Assembly (NCBI GenBank): GCA_031973235.1
Contig: DALYDM010000008.1
Location: 1-28,477 of the forward strand
Length of the DNA: 28,477 bases
Reading direction: 5' to 3'
Source: JAGOQQ01 sp031973235
GTDB lineage: Bacteria > Patescibacteriota > Minisyncoccia > Phycocordibacterales > UBA9973
This document shows positions 20,523 through 28,477 of the stretch, piece by piece. The position numbers and the translations under genes are program-made. Within the stretch, counting starts at the first letter, position 1. Each line of letters begins with the position of its first letter. The notes under the pieces are model-generated. The model was given only the letters and a program-made list of their open reading frames with translations. It was not told the DNA's origin and did no database searches.

Positions 20523-21524
20523 TTACTTTTGAGGTGGTATTGATTGTTGAGCTTGAGAAATAATCCATCGATTATAGTGTTTGATTCCATTTTTTAGGAT
20601 CAATACGAGAAGTAGCAATAAAACTATTATGACTACAATCAACTGCCATGGAAACACAAAAAATGAATATACTGCTGAGGTTTTTTGATTTTTCTCACCA
20701 TATGAAATATCAAGGTATGCAGTATATTTACCGAGCGCAAAATTGTTCCATTGTCTTTTTATCGTCTGAGTAAACGATTCGTTGGTAATCTTTTCTGCAT
20801 CTGAAAGAGTCAGGCTTCCGTCTGAGTCTGACTGCCACACAACCTCAAAACGTCGAATACTTTTTGGGAGAACATTTCCCTCAACCTGGTTTGCAGGAAG
20901 ATTTTTTGTCGTCATTCCAAACATGTTTTTAACCACAAGAAGTCCTTCTGGCTTAATTCTGTCATTTCCTCCGTTTTGAAATCGGTATGTAAATCCCACT
21001 GGGAGCGCATCAAATTTCTTTTGATTATCTTTTGTTGAAAAATCCATTACCTTACCCTCCTCAGTAATATCACCAGACACAGTAAGAAGCACAAGTGTGC
21101 CTATCTTTGCACCGATTGAGACTTGACCTGGCTCGTTTGGATTACTAGACCAAAAAACCGCAGCAAAGTGTCCGCCTGCTTCAGCATTTTGTGGAACTGT
21201 AATTGTAAATGGAACAACTTTTGACTCTCTCGCTTCGAGCGTAATAGATGTTTCTGTTGAAATCCATGTTGCCAAACCATCAGTGGCAGGAACAAATGTA
21301 GGTGTACCATTTTCACCACGTGCTTCAAAGTTTTCGTATGAAGAATAAAGAGTCTTTGCTTCATCTTGCTCATTCATCACAATCATTTCTCCTGAAACAG
21401 TCTGTCCTGCGTCTGTAGCTATCTCAAACCTTACTGGTGTAATTGTAATTGCGTAAACATTTTTTGAAAAGAAAAATGTCGCAATCAAGATAAGCGCTAT
21501 AAGAGATTTTTTTTTGTAACTCAT
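20523..21524 (-). CDS. DUF916-like membrane-anchored surface protein, 333 aa
   Basis: The protein has a signal peptide (MSYKKKSLIALILIATFFFSKNVYA, cleavage near 25). An Ig-like domain similar to the DUF916/WxL-interacting family comes next (about 26-150: ITITPVRFEIATDAGQTVSGE, WISTETSITLEARESKVVPFTITVPQNAEAGGHFAAVFW). A second beta domain follows (about 170-280), then one C-terminal membrane helix (about 287-310) and a short cytoplasmic tail. In Firmicutes, DUF916 proteins partner with WxL-domain proteins at the cell wall. The two genes upstream encode proteins with a WxL-like C-terminal domain, so a similar partnership is plausible. The family call is by fold pattern and moderate in strength. 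Confidence 0.7.
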   Translation of the reverse strand: MSYKKKSLIALILIATFFFSKNVYAITITPVRFEIATDAGQTVSGEMIVMNEQDEAKTLYSSYENFEARGENGTPTFVPATDGLATWISTETSITLEARESKVVPFTITVPQNAEAGGHFAAVFWSSNPNEPGQVSIGAKIGTLVLLTVSGDITEEGKVMDFSTKDNQKKFDALPVGFTYRFQNGGNDRIKPEGLLVVKNMFGMTTKNLPANQVEGNVLPKSIRRFEVVWQSDSDGSLTLSDAEKITNESFTQTIKRQWNNFALGKYTAYLDISYGEKNQKTSAVYSFFVFPWQLIVVIIVLLLLLVLILKNGIKHYNRWIISQAQQSIPPQK

Positions 21525-21542
21525 AAGTATTGTAATTGTTGC

Positions 21543-22019
21543 TTAAAAATTCCCTGTAGCTACGTAAGTAAGAGTAGATGAATATGATCCAGCTTCAGTG
21601 TTTGAGGCGATGTTTGCAATATATCGTGCTGAGTATGTTGTAGTTGAAGAAGGCACAGTTGATGCTGCAATTTCATCTGGAAATGCGGCTGTGTCAAATG
21701 CAAAACCAGAAGCGGCATACGGTGCTGAAACAGCTCCTGATCCGCCAGAAGCAGTAAACCGTACTCCAAATTGCTCAGAACCAACTGAAGTTGCAGTGTT
21801 TGTTGGGCCGATCGCATCGATTGATTTTGCTCCATCAGTAAGAGTTGTCCCATTGATTGTAATATTATACCCACCAGCAGCATTTGTTCCGGCACTCAAT
21901 GTATGAGCTTCAACTTCTGTTGCGTTACCAGCTGAATCATCTGCAAATGTATCATCAGAAGCTGACAGGTTACCAAACTCGATTGTGTTGTCTGAGATTG
22001 CAAAAGTAAGAGTCGGCTG
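21543..22019 (-). repeat. shared C-terminal surface domain, copy 1
   Basis: This encodes about 158 residues matching the segment at 22725-23209. The best-kept block is SVGSEQFGVRFTASGGSG followed by VSAPY. The DNA is diverged although the protein is similar, so the duplication is old. Confidence 0.8.
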
Positions 22020-22616
22020 GACTGTTGCTGTAACAACAACCTGATCATCGGTAATGATATCTACCGCTGAAGTACCTGAATCACCGAAAGTTCCTCCAAT
22101 AACGACAGTATCATCGTCATCTGCAGCTCCGTTTGTTATTTGAGTGTTACCAGTTGCTCCTGAAGTAGCATTCGTACCAACTCGAATTCGTACACACCTA
22201 TCAGCTGTAACAGTTGCTGAAGCTCCACCTGAAGTAAGCGTAAATGTTTGAGAAGAAAGTGCGGCATTCCACTGAGAAGAAGAAGCACCCGAAGCAACAA
22301 GTGTCTGCTCAGTAAATGTAGCAGAAGTACAGTTGTTTGTAGACCCAGTGGCAAAGTCAACATCCTGAAAATCTATAGAGTTCATCGTAAAATCAGCACT
22401 CCATGTAACAGAAATACTTCCACCAGAAGCAACACCTGTTGGTGTTACAAATTTAATTTCTTGGTTTGCTGCAGTTGACGCCTTAAGACGTGACAATGTC
22501 ACAGTAAAACTCGTAATTGTCGCAGCCATTGTGACAGCCGGGAAAAAACCTACCGTTGATGCAACAATAATTGCCACCAGCGATATTCCTCCCATTATCT
22601 TTTTAGTGATTTTCAT
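21543..22616 (-). CDS. secreted surface protein with WxL-like C-terminal domain, 357 aa
   Basis: A signal peptide (cleavage near residue 31, VTMA) precedes an N-terminal beta domain (ITSFTVTLSRLKASTAANQE, about 32-190) rich in Ser, Thr, Gly and Ala and with two cysteines. A region of Asp repeats (ADDDDTVVI) leads into a C-terminal domain (about 200-357) that begins PTLTFAISDNTIEFGNLSAS and ends TEAGSYSSTLTYVATGNF. This domain is repeated at the end of the giant protein upstream. The order FGNLSAS, AGGYNITING and GSYSSTLTY parallels WxL wall-binding domains (LxFGxVxV, GWTLTV, YTATLTW), but the tryptophan motif is replaced. The product is exported and probably wall-associated, possibly through the DUF916-like partner. 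Confidence 0.7.
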   Translation of the reverse strand: MKITKKIMGGISLVAIIVASTVGFFPAVTMAATITSFTVTLSRLKASTAANQEIKFVTPTGVASGGSISVTWSADFTMNSIDFQDVDFATGSTNNCTSATFTEQTLVASGASSSQWNAALSSQTFTLTSGGASATVTADRCVRIRVGTNATSGATGNTQITNGAADDDDTVVIGGTFGDSGTSAVDIITDDQVVVTATVQPTLTFAISDNTIEFGNLSASDDTFADDSAGNATEVEAHTLSAGTNAAGGYNITINGTTLTDGAKSIDAIGPTNTATSVGSEQFGVRFTASGGSGAVSAPYAASGFAFDTAAFPDEIAASTVPSSTTTYSARYIANIASNTEAGSYSSTLTYVATGNF

Positions 22617-22657
22617 AATATAAAGTAGCTAATAATAAATTCAAATAACTTCTTCTC

Positions 22658-22680
22658 GTTATATGTCTATATAGTATAAC
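22658..22680 (-). promoter_or_regulatory. possible internal promoter and inverted repeat
   Basis: In the 108 bases between the giant gene and the next, a TATACT -10 (22673-22678, minus strand) overlaps an inverted repeat GTTATA-N11-TATAAC. The -35 is weak. It would give the 21543-22616 gene a leader of about 50 bases. No terminator is seen in this gap. Confidence 0.4.
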
Positions 22681-22724
22681 TCTTTTTTTGCATTATCTTT
22701 AATGAAGTTTTCCACAACCACCTG

Positions 22725-23209
22725 CTAAAAATTTCCTGTAACAACATATGTCAATGTTGAACTATACGACCCTGCTTCAGTCGTGGTAGAAATATTTCCC
22801 AGATAACGCACTGAGTAGGTTGTAGTCACAGAATCTCCTGTGGCTGCAGAGCCAATTTCATCTGGCACAGATGCTCCATCGTATGCATAATTCGATGCAT
22901 GGTTATACGGAGCGGAAACTGATCCCGATCCTCCAGATGCCGTAACTCGAATTCCGAATTGTTCAGATCCAACAGAAGACGCTGCACTTGTTCCACCAAT
23001 TGCATCAACAGACTTTGATCCATCTGTAAGAGTATTTCCTGATACTGTCATTATATATCCTGATGGAGCATTTGTGGTCACATCCAATGTATGTGCAACT
23101 GTTTCAGAACCTGACCCAACACTATCGCCTGTCGCATATCGTGCAGATGAAGCTGAAAGGTTGCCAAATCCAATCGAATTATCTGGCATTGAAAAAGTAA
23201 GTGATGGAG
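22725..23209 (-). repeat. shared C-terminal surface domain, copy 2
   Basis: About 161 residues that begin PSLTFSMPDNSIGFGNLSAS and end TEAGSYSSTLTYVVTGNF match the last domain of the downstream protein, including the terminal GNF. Confidence 0.8.
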
Positions 23210-26200
23210 TAAATGTAGTAAATGTCCAATTGACATTTCCTGTCGAATCAAGGTTTGACGAATCTGATGCGTCTATTGTTACACCTCCTGACGCATCTGA
23301 ATCTTTTGCATCAGTATTGAAAACAGATGTTGCCCCTGACACATTCAAATACCAAGGAACACCAGATGTTGAAGATCTTAAAGTAACTCGAGTTGAAATA
23401 TCTTGTCCATTTAAAATCATATCTTTAAGAACTTGATAAAGTGCTAACTCTTGAAATCTCAATTTTACATTCGCTGTTTCCACTATAAAATTATTGTCCA
23501 ATGTAAAACCATGCAAGAAGATAACGGAAGGACTTGTCACCGGATCTGTGCCTGAATTATTCGTAATCGTTAAATCATAAAATGGGTAGTCTATCATACC
23601 ACTCTGACTACTTCCTCCAGAAAAAGTTTGCTGTGTTGATCCATCAACAGTCAAATTACTACTTGAATGTGTAAACATACCATCATTTGTATAATTCCCC
23701 GCAAGAGTCCAGCTCAAAGATAAAGGTGCAATAAATGTTCCATTTAATGAAATGCTTAGATCTCCATTTATATCAACCAGTGAATCATTGGTTTCGACTG
23801 TTGAAAAATCAACAATGCTTAAATCTCCTGTTGTAAGAGAGAACGAGAGTCCTATTTGTGTATCCAAATTTGCTGTTGCACTATTTACCGGATCAAGAGT
23901 TGTTGCACCTGTGACACTCAAATCATCTGCCAAGAGTAATTCGAGATTACATGTACATGATGCATCTGGAACAATCATCAAGTCTGAAATTACCGTAAGT
24001 GGACTTCCGTTTTGGTTCACGTATCTTCTGTCTGTCGTCACAACTGGTGAAAGTTCAATCGTGTCATAAGTATCAGCATCTATTTCAATGTCACCGTCAC
24101 CGTTGTAGACATACGTTGCGGAACCGGCATTGTGTGTACCAGAGTCAGAAAATACCGACCCAGCAATTCCAGTAAGTGTAACCGTAGACGCATTCGCTTC
24201 CCATGTTGTGGATGCATCAATGGTGATTGTTTGTATCGTCACAGCATAGTTTGAAAGATTTGTATTAAATACAACAGTTGCAGTACCTGTAGGATTGACA
24301 TCAATATCACTCGAACTTCCCCCTAAGAAATCTCCTCCTGTATCAACAGTAAGTTCATACGGTGTTCCGCTTGCACTTGGCACTACAGACACATCCCCTG
24401 TAAATGAAATAGTGCTACCACTTGTAAATTGATACGCACGATCATTTGTAATTGTTGGATTAATAGTCACATTATTAAATGTGATCGTACCTGAAGTAAG
24501 TGGATTTACATCTGCATTTGCATTAAAGACAACAGTCGAAGACCCTGCGGTAAACACTCCACCTGAAAGTGTAAATGGTGTAGTCGCACCCGTAAGAGTA
24601 ATTGTAGAACTGTTTGCAGTGAGTGTACCACCTGATTGAATATCGATTTTCGGCGATGAAATAGAGTATCCAGAACCAGTAGTATTGAGTTCACTTGTTG
24701 CTGAACTTGATGCATTCACAGTAATAACCCCAGATGCAGTATATGTATTTGCCATATCAACTTGAAGTTCAAATGCTGAACCAGAAGTAGGATTAATAGT
24801 TAAATCATGGAATGCAACCGCAGAACTGGAAAGAGTATATGTTCTATTTGAAGAAAGTGTTGGGGATAATGTGACATCATAAAAATTTGTAATACCAGAA
24901 GAAAGTGTCAAGGTTGCATCACCAGAGAAAACAACACTAGTTGAATCTTGAACAAATGTCCCCGCAGAAACATCAAACAATATACCTGATGTACCATTCA
25001 ATGTTATTGTCCCACCATCTGTCCCGTCAAGAGTACCTCTCGCATCAGTTATTCGAATACTTCCAGAAGTAAGCGGGTTTGTATTAGTATACAAAACCGC
25101 ATATGCAGTATTTGACGGGCTGATACTTGTTCTTCCTGCTACAACGATACCAGTCCCAATTGTTGAAGTAAGTGTGTGATTATTCGAGATTGTAGATGTA
25201 GGCGCGATTGTAAAATCATTATTCACTGTAATTAATCCAGAGTTAAAATTATAACTTCTGCCTACTGAGGCGAGTTCAGGTCTAAACTCTAGATTGTAAA
25301 ACGTAATTGCACCACTGTTTATATTTATATTTCCATCTCCGTTGTACACAACAGACCCCGTAGATGCCGTAAATGTTCCAGTATTCGTAAGCACCGATCC
25401 AGATGTCGATGAATACAATGTAAGTGTATTTGAGCCATTCACGTCAAATGTATGAGATGCGGCAATTGTAAGAGTGCTCGCACTCATACTTGAGCCAAGA
25501 TTAAGCTTCGGAGTCGAAGTACCTCCAGTTACCTGAACATCCCCGATACTATCAATTGTTCCATTATTTGTAAAAACAGTTGTCCCAGCAGGTGAAAATG
25601 TCACCGCGGTAGAATCAGATGCTACCCATTGTGCAAGCGAATGGAGTGTCATATCACCCTTTATTACAAGAGCTGGATCATACGTCGTGTGGTTTACAGT
25701 GATTGTCCCTCCATTTCCTATCAAAAAATCATCATTCACAGTAATAGTCTGCGAGGTAGCTGTCCCTAGTGTATACGTCTGAGTTCCAGATGCGGGATAC
25801 AGATACAAATCATTGTATGTAGTCGCCTGTATTTCCACAGCAGAAGTTCCTGTGTATGACACTATGTTTGACGTTGGAGTGAAAGTTCCATCAACAATAA
25901 AGGGACGAGTCGCACCAGTTCCTGATCCAGTAATAGTCAAAGTTTCAGTACCTCCTGTGTATGTCGCACCTGTCATTATTTTCATTGATGGGGTATTTAT
26001 ATTATCTCCTGGGGTATATTCATCCACCACAAGAACACCGCCTGATGTATATGTTGGGACGTTTGTTGAACATGTAAACAAGTTGTCGCCCGAACCTGGG
26101 TATGTCGAAAATCCACATATTTCAGCATTTGTGGTTGCATCGGTATGTGTATGATACACAGCAGATCGATCGACATATAGATTGATGGTTTGATTTGCTG

Positions 26201-28477
26201 CGCTTACTTCAGAAATCGAGTTTGCATCATTAGCATTTCCCTGAATATACACTGCGACTTGGTCTCCAGCTGAAATGGTAAGGCCGTTGAATGTATACGT
26301 ACCAGAAGATGCTGTTGTTGTTACTGGTGTTCCGTTGTTGATAGACAATGCGACCGTATATGCTGTGGTGTCGAGAGTTGATTCACTGCCTGATTGATAG
26401 ATACTTCCTGTAACAGAATATTTTGGCACTGTTTCAATCCATCCAATACTTGCAAATGCAAAGTCGAGTTCATTGTTTGTTGCAGATGCACCAGGTGCAG
26501 AACTTCTCAATCTAAGAAATACTTTATCACTCACAGAATTTACAATATCTTCCGGCCAAATATTAAAACCATTTATCCCCTGACAATTACCAGTTGCTGT
26601 ACACCCTGACAATGCAAATGATGTTCCAATAGTAATTGGGTCACTATACACTGCTGTTGTTGTCGCTCCAGCGGTAGCATTTGCGGTAGACCCAAGTGTC
26701 GTAACCGCTGAGTTCGAACCAGAATAATCAAGCATTGAAAGAAGCACAGTTCCTCCTACACTCGAACGAAACCTTCCTCCAACAAAAACCGATGCAAGGT
26801 ATGTATTGTCAGGTTTGGTAATAGGTAAATTCAACCACTGCGAAGCTGCGTACTCCTTAGTGATATCTTGATCATTGTCATATGCATAGTACGCAGTACC
26901 AAATGTATTTGATTCTTGCGCTGCGGTTGCGATCCATTGTGCAGCCGTTGTACTTGTATCAATCGTTCGCGCATCAGTACAACTACCCGACGAAAGTGTC
27001 CCAAATGAAATGAAGCAATCACTTGAACCAGAATCATTGTTGGTACTTGCCATAATTAAATAGATCATGTCTATCGTTATAGAATCCGTTGACGCAAAGT
27101 TTGCAACGGCGTCAAAACCAACCCTCACTTCACCAGATGAAATATAATCTGTCACAGTTACGTTGTTTTTTGCAAAAATATTCGTCGCATCGGTCGTAGA
27201 GCATGTGATAGTACTTGAAAGCGCTTCCCAAGATGTGGTGTTGAAATTATAAATCTTTGCTCGATACGTCTCGGTACCAGTTGTATTCACACATGCATGC
27301 TCTGCACGAACAATAATACTATTCATACCTGTATATGTTTCTACATTGGTAAATGAATAGTAAAAATCAGGCGTAGAAGCACCATTATTCGCAACGGTCT
27401 GTTTGTTGTTATCTGAAGCCACTTGCGAACCACCTGAAGAGACTGAATATACATTTGTATAATCATTTGTTACTGTCCCAGTACTAATTGCTGTAAAATC
27501 TGCGGGTCCATAAATAGGATGTATCCATGCACCAACTCTCAAAAAATCTATATATGCAACTGACACAGTGTTAGTAGTAGAGTAATATCTTACTAAAACA
27601 TTATTTGATCCATTTACAAAATTTGTGAGTGGGGTTGAATATGGCACATTTGAACCATTCGACCAATATCCATCCCATATCTGCCAATGAAACTGGGTTG
27701 CTGTTGCACTATTCCAGACAGCATCACGATAATTTAGTGTGCGCCATCCGCCTGTAGTACATCCGCCAGATGCTGCATTATCAACTCCAGTCGAACTCAC
27801 CCAATCACAAATCTGCACAAGAGTTTGAGGAATTGTCGCATCGAGCTCAAGTTCTGTCTCAATCATCATCATGTTTGCACCATTGAGTGACACACCCCCT
27901 ACAGTCACTTCAGCATTATAACCAGAAGTAGTACTAGTAATTCCCATATGTGCACCATCATCAGCAAGAAGTGCCTGCCATCCACCACCAATTTCAACTC
28001 CGTTTGTATTATCAACTGCACATTGCGAACATCTATTTGGTTGTGTTCCTGTTACAATACTTTCTGCTGTTGGGGTAAATACATGTCTTTCAGTAAGTGA
28101 CCCAGTATCTTCTGTCCAAAAAAATGACAACATCACAAAATCAATACTTGTGTTTGATGATGCATTTGTACCATCTGCAGAAGTTGCCGATCTCCACCAT
28201 ACTTGATTGTTGAATGTATCAACATACGCTACTCCACCTCCGTAATAACACCCAATAATTCCGCACGTATATGTAGCAGCTGATGTAATATATGTCTCAC
28301 TAAACGTGTATGTAGCGGCCGTAGTAGAAAGTATCGGAAGGAATCCATTTCGTGAACCTGTAAGTGATTGACTTTGATAGTCACGAAGTTCATATGACTG
28401 TGTCCCTGTTGTTGCCACTGTTCTTGGTTGTACTCGAAAGGCAGCACCAATACCAACAATATATCCAGTATTTGGCT
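22725..28477 (-). CDS. giant repeat-rich secreted protein, 5' end outside the window
   Basis: The frame is open through the right edge, so the signal peptide and start lie outside; 1,916 residues are visible. A GTG at 28416-28418 is only an internal valine, and the codons above it (PNTGYIVGIGAAFRV) are still coding. The N-terminal third has beta-sandwich-like domains with several cysteines. A carboxypeptidase-regulatory-like fold follows (about 26170-26420, TGSIYQSGSESTLDT, SGTYTFNGLTI). Then come about five repeats of 134-170 residues built on GTF-SSTVVFNGDGDI (23720-25889), a linker ending STGNVNW, and the C-terminal domain shared with the next gene (22725-23209). Very high Ser/Thr and low Lys content fit an adhesin or sheath protein. 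Confidence 0.85.
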   Translation of the reverse strand, partial: PNTGYIVGIGAAFRVQPRTVATTGTQSYELRDYQSQSLTGSRNGFLPILSTTAATYTFSETYITSAATYTCGIIGCYYGGGVAYVDTFNNQVWWRSATSADGTNASSNTSIDFVMLSFFWTEDTGSLTERHVFTPTAESIVTGTQPNRCSQCAVDNTNGVEIGGGWQALLADDGAHMGITSTTSGYNAEVTVGGVSLNGANMMMIETELELDATIPQTLVQICDWVSSTGVDNAASGGCTTGGWRTLNYRDAVWNSATATQFHWQIWDGYWSNGSNVPYSTPLTNFVNGSNNVLVRYYSTTNTVSVAYIDFLRVGAWIHPIYGPADFTAISTGTVTNDYTNVYSVSSGGSQVASDNNKQTVANNGASTPDFYYSFTNVETYTGMNSIIVRAEHACVNTTGTETYRAKIYNFNTTSWEALSSTITCSTTDATNIFAKNNVTVTDYISSGEVRVGFDAVANFASTDSITIDMIYLIMASTNNDSGSSDCFISFGTLSSGSCTDARTIDTSTTAAQWIATAAQESNTFGTAYYAYDNDQDITKEYAASQWLNLPITKPDNTYLASVFVGGRFRSSVGGTVLLSMLDYSGSNSAVTTLGSTANATAGATTTAVYSDPITIGTSFALSGCTATGNCQGINGFNIWPEDIVNSVSDKVFLRLRSSAPGASATNNELDFAFASIGWIETVPKYSVTGSIYQSGSESTLDTTAYTVALSINNGTPVTTTASSGTYTFNGLTISAGDQVAVYIQGNANDANSISEVSAANQTINLYVDRSAVYHTHTDATTNAEICGFSTYPGSGDNLFTCSTNVPTYTSGGVLVVDEYTPGDNINTPSMKIMTGATYTGGTETLTITGSGTGATRPFIVDGTFTPTSNIVSYTGTSAVEIQATTYNDLYLYPASGTQTYTLGTATSQTITVNDDFLIGNGGTITVNHTTYDPALVIKGDMTLHSLAQWVASDSTAVTFSPAGTTVFTNNGTIDSIGDVQVTGGTSTPKLNLGSSMSASTLTIAASHTFDVNGSNTLTLYSSTSGSVLTNTGTFTASTGSVVYNGDGNININSGAITFYNLEFRPELASVGRSYNFNSGLITVNNDFTIAPTSTISNNHTLTSTIGTGIVVAGRTSISPSNTAYAVLYTNTNPLTSGSIRITDARGTLDGTDGGTITLNGTSGILFDVSAGTFVQDSTSVVFSGDATLTLSSGITNFYDVTLSPTLSSNRTYTLSSSAVAFHDLTINPTSGSAFELQVDMANTYTASGVITVNASSSATSELNTTGSGYSISSPKIDIQSGGTLTANSSTITLTGATTPFTLSGGVFTAGSSTVVFNANADVNPLTSGTITFNNVTINPTITNDRAYQFTSGSTISFTGDVSVVPSASGTPYELTVDTGGDFLGGSSSDIDVNPTGTATVVFNTNLSNYAVTIQTITIDASTTWEANASTVTLTGIAGSVFSDSGTHNAGSATYVYNGDGDIEIDADTYDTIELSPVVTTDRRYVNQNGSPLTVISDLMIVPDASCTCNLELLLADDLSVTGATTLDPVNSATANLDTQIGLSFSLTTGDLSIVDFSTVETNDSLVDINGDLSISLNGTFIAPLSLSWTLAGNYTNDGMFTHSSSNLTVDGSTQQTFSGGSSQSGMIDYPFYDLTITNNSGTDPVTSPSVIFLHGFTLDNNFIVETANVKLRFQELALYQVLKDMILNGQDISTRVTLRSSTSGVPWYLNVSGATSVFNTDAKDSDASGGVTIDASDSSNLDSTGNVNWTFTTFTPSLTFSMPDNSIGFGNLSASSARYATGDSVGSGSETVAHTLDVTTNAPSGYIMTVSGNTLTDGSKSVDAIGGTSAASSVGSEQFGIRVTASGGSGSVSAPYNHASNYAYDGASVPDEIGSAATGDSVTTTYSVRYLGNISTTTEAGSYSSTLTYVVTGNF
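23720..25889 (-). repeat. tandem beta-repeat region of the giant protein
   Basis: Repeats start with a glycine-Thr/Val-Phe-like turn before a SSTVVFNGDG-like strand. The glycine codons at 25887, 25377, 24960, 24558 and 24138 give spacings of 170, 139, 134 and 140 residues. Within each unit the order is VVFNGDG, an NV-TINP segment, YxFxSG, and a closing TITLTG. Confidence 0.7.

Noticed and set aside
28229..28459. Separate minus-strand frame at the right edge
   Set aside because: It overlaps the giant surface gene in another frame, and the giant frame itself stays open to the edge.
1..28477. CRISPR array, insertion sequence, prophage or integron
   Set aside because: No regularly spaced direct repeats, transposase, integrase or phage structural genes were seen.

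Overview
The window looks like chromosome from a small-genome, AT-rich bacterium of the Candidate Phyla Radiation / Patescibacteria, most likely a parcubacterial-type lineage. The case rests on the gene content: short proteins with weak or no Shine-Dalgarno sites, a DnaE-type polymerase, secreted surface proteins of a kind common in that group, and many small hypotheticals. TGA ends several genes (positions 6079 and 11864, for example), so this is ordinary code 11 and not the UGA-glycine code of Absconditabacteria/Gracilibacteria. The taxonomy is an inference from content. No rRNA, tRNA, phage, insertion sequence or CRISPR was found. A 10-N assembly gap lies inside dnaE.

Layout. 1-300: a possible structured leader with an intrinsic terminator directly in front of a minus-strand start codon that runs off the left edge. 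301-2579: minus-strand genes for a hypothetical protein, a true arginine kinase with its N-terminal domain, and a conserved uncharacterised family. 2649-5566: plus-strand small membrane proteins, a 44-residue lysine-rich protein, a VanY-like peptidase, and a class A beta-lactamase-fold hydrolase. 5574-6816: minus-strand SET-domain methyltransferase and a secreted unknown. 6891-9541: plus-strand transglutaminase-like protein, DUF2231 protein, RsmE and UppP. 9599-11816: minus-strand secreted protein, lipoprotein and a hypothetical. 11864-15676: divergent rnhB and dnaE. 15724-16710: a small hypothetical and a secreted glucosaminidase-like wall hydrolase. 16940-28477: a minus-strand surface-protein block of more than 11.5 kb.

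The surface block is the most interesting part. In transcription order it encodes a giant repeat-rich secreted protein (at least 1,916 residues, start outside the window), a 357-residue secreted protein with the same C-terminal domain, a membrane-anchored DUF916-like protein, a secreted protein with a duplicated type I dockerin, and two membrane-anchored proteins with cohesin-like N-terminal domains. It ends in a strong terminator at 16864-16894. I read it as a non-enzymatic cell-surface assembly system in which a dockerin protein may dock on two anchored cohesin-like proteins, while the shared C-terminal domain resembles a WxL-type wall-binding domain paired with a DUF916-like partner. This is inferred from domain order and neighbourhood.

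Two patterns cut across the window. Promoters are unusually legible (TTGACA, 16-17 bp, TATAAT-like). In many genes the -10 hexamer ends only 6-9 bases before the ATG with no ribosome-binding site, which implies leaderless mRNAs and moves several starts downstream of the longest open frame. The first 6 kb also concentrates genes of eukaryote-like character (arginine kinase, SET domain, a histone-tail-like basic peptide, and a family I recall from fungi and algae).
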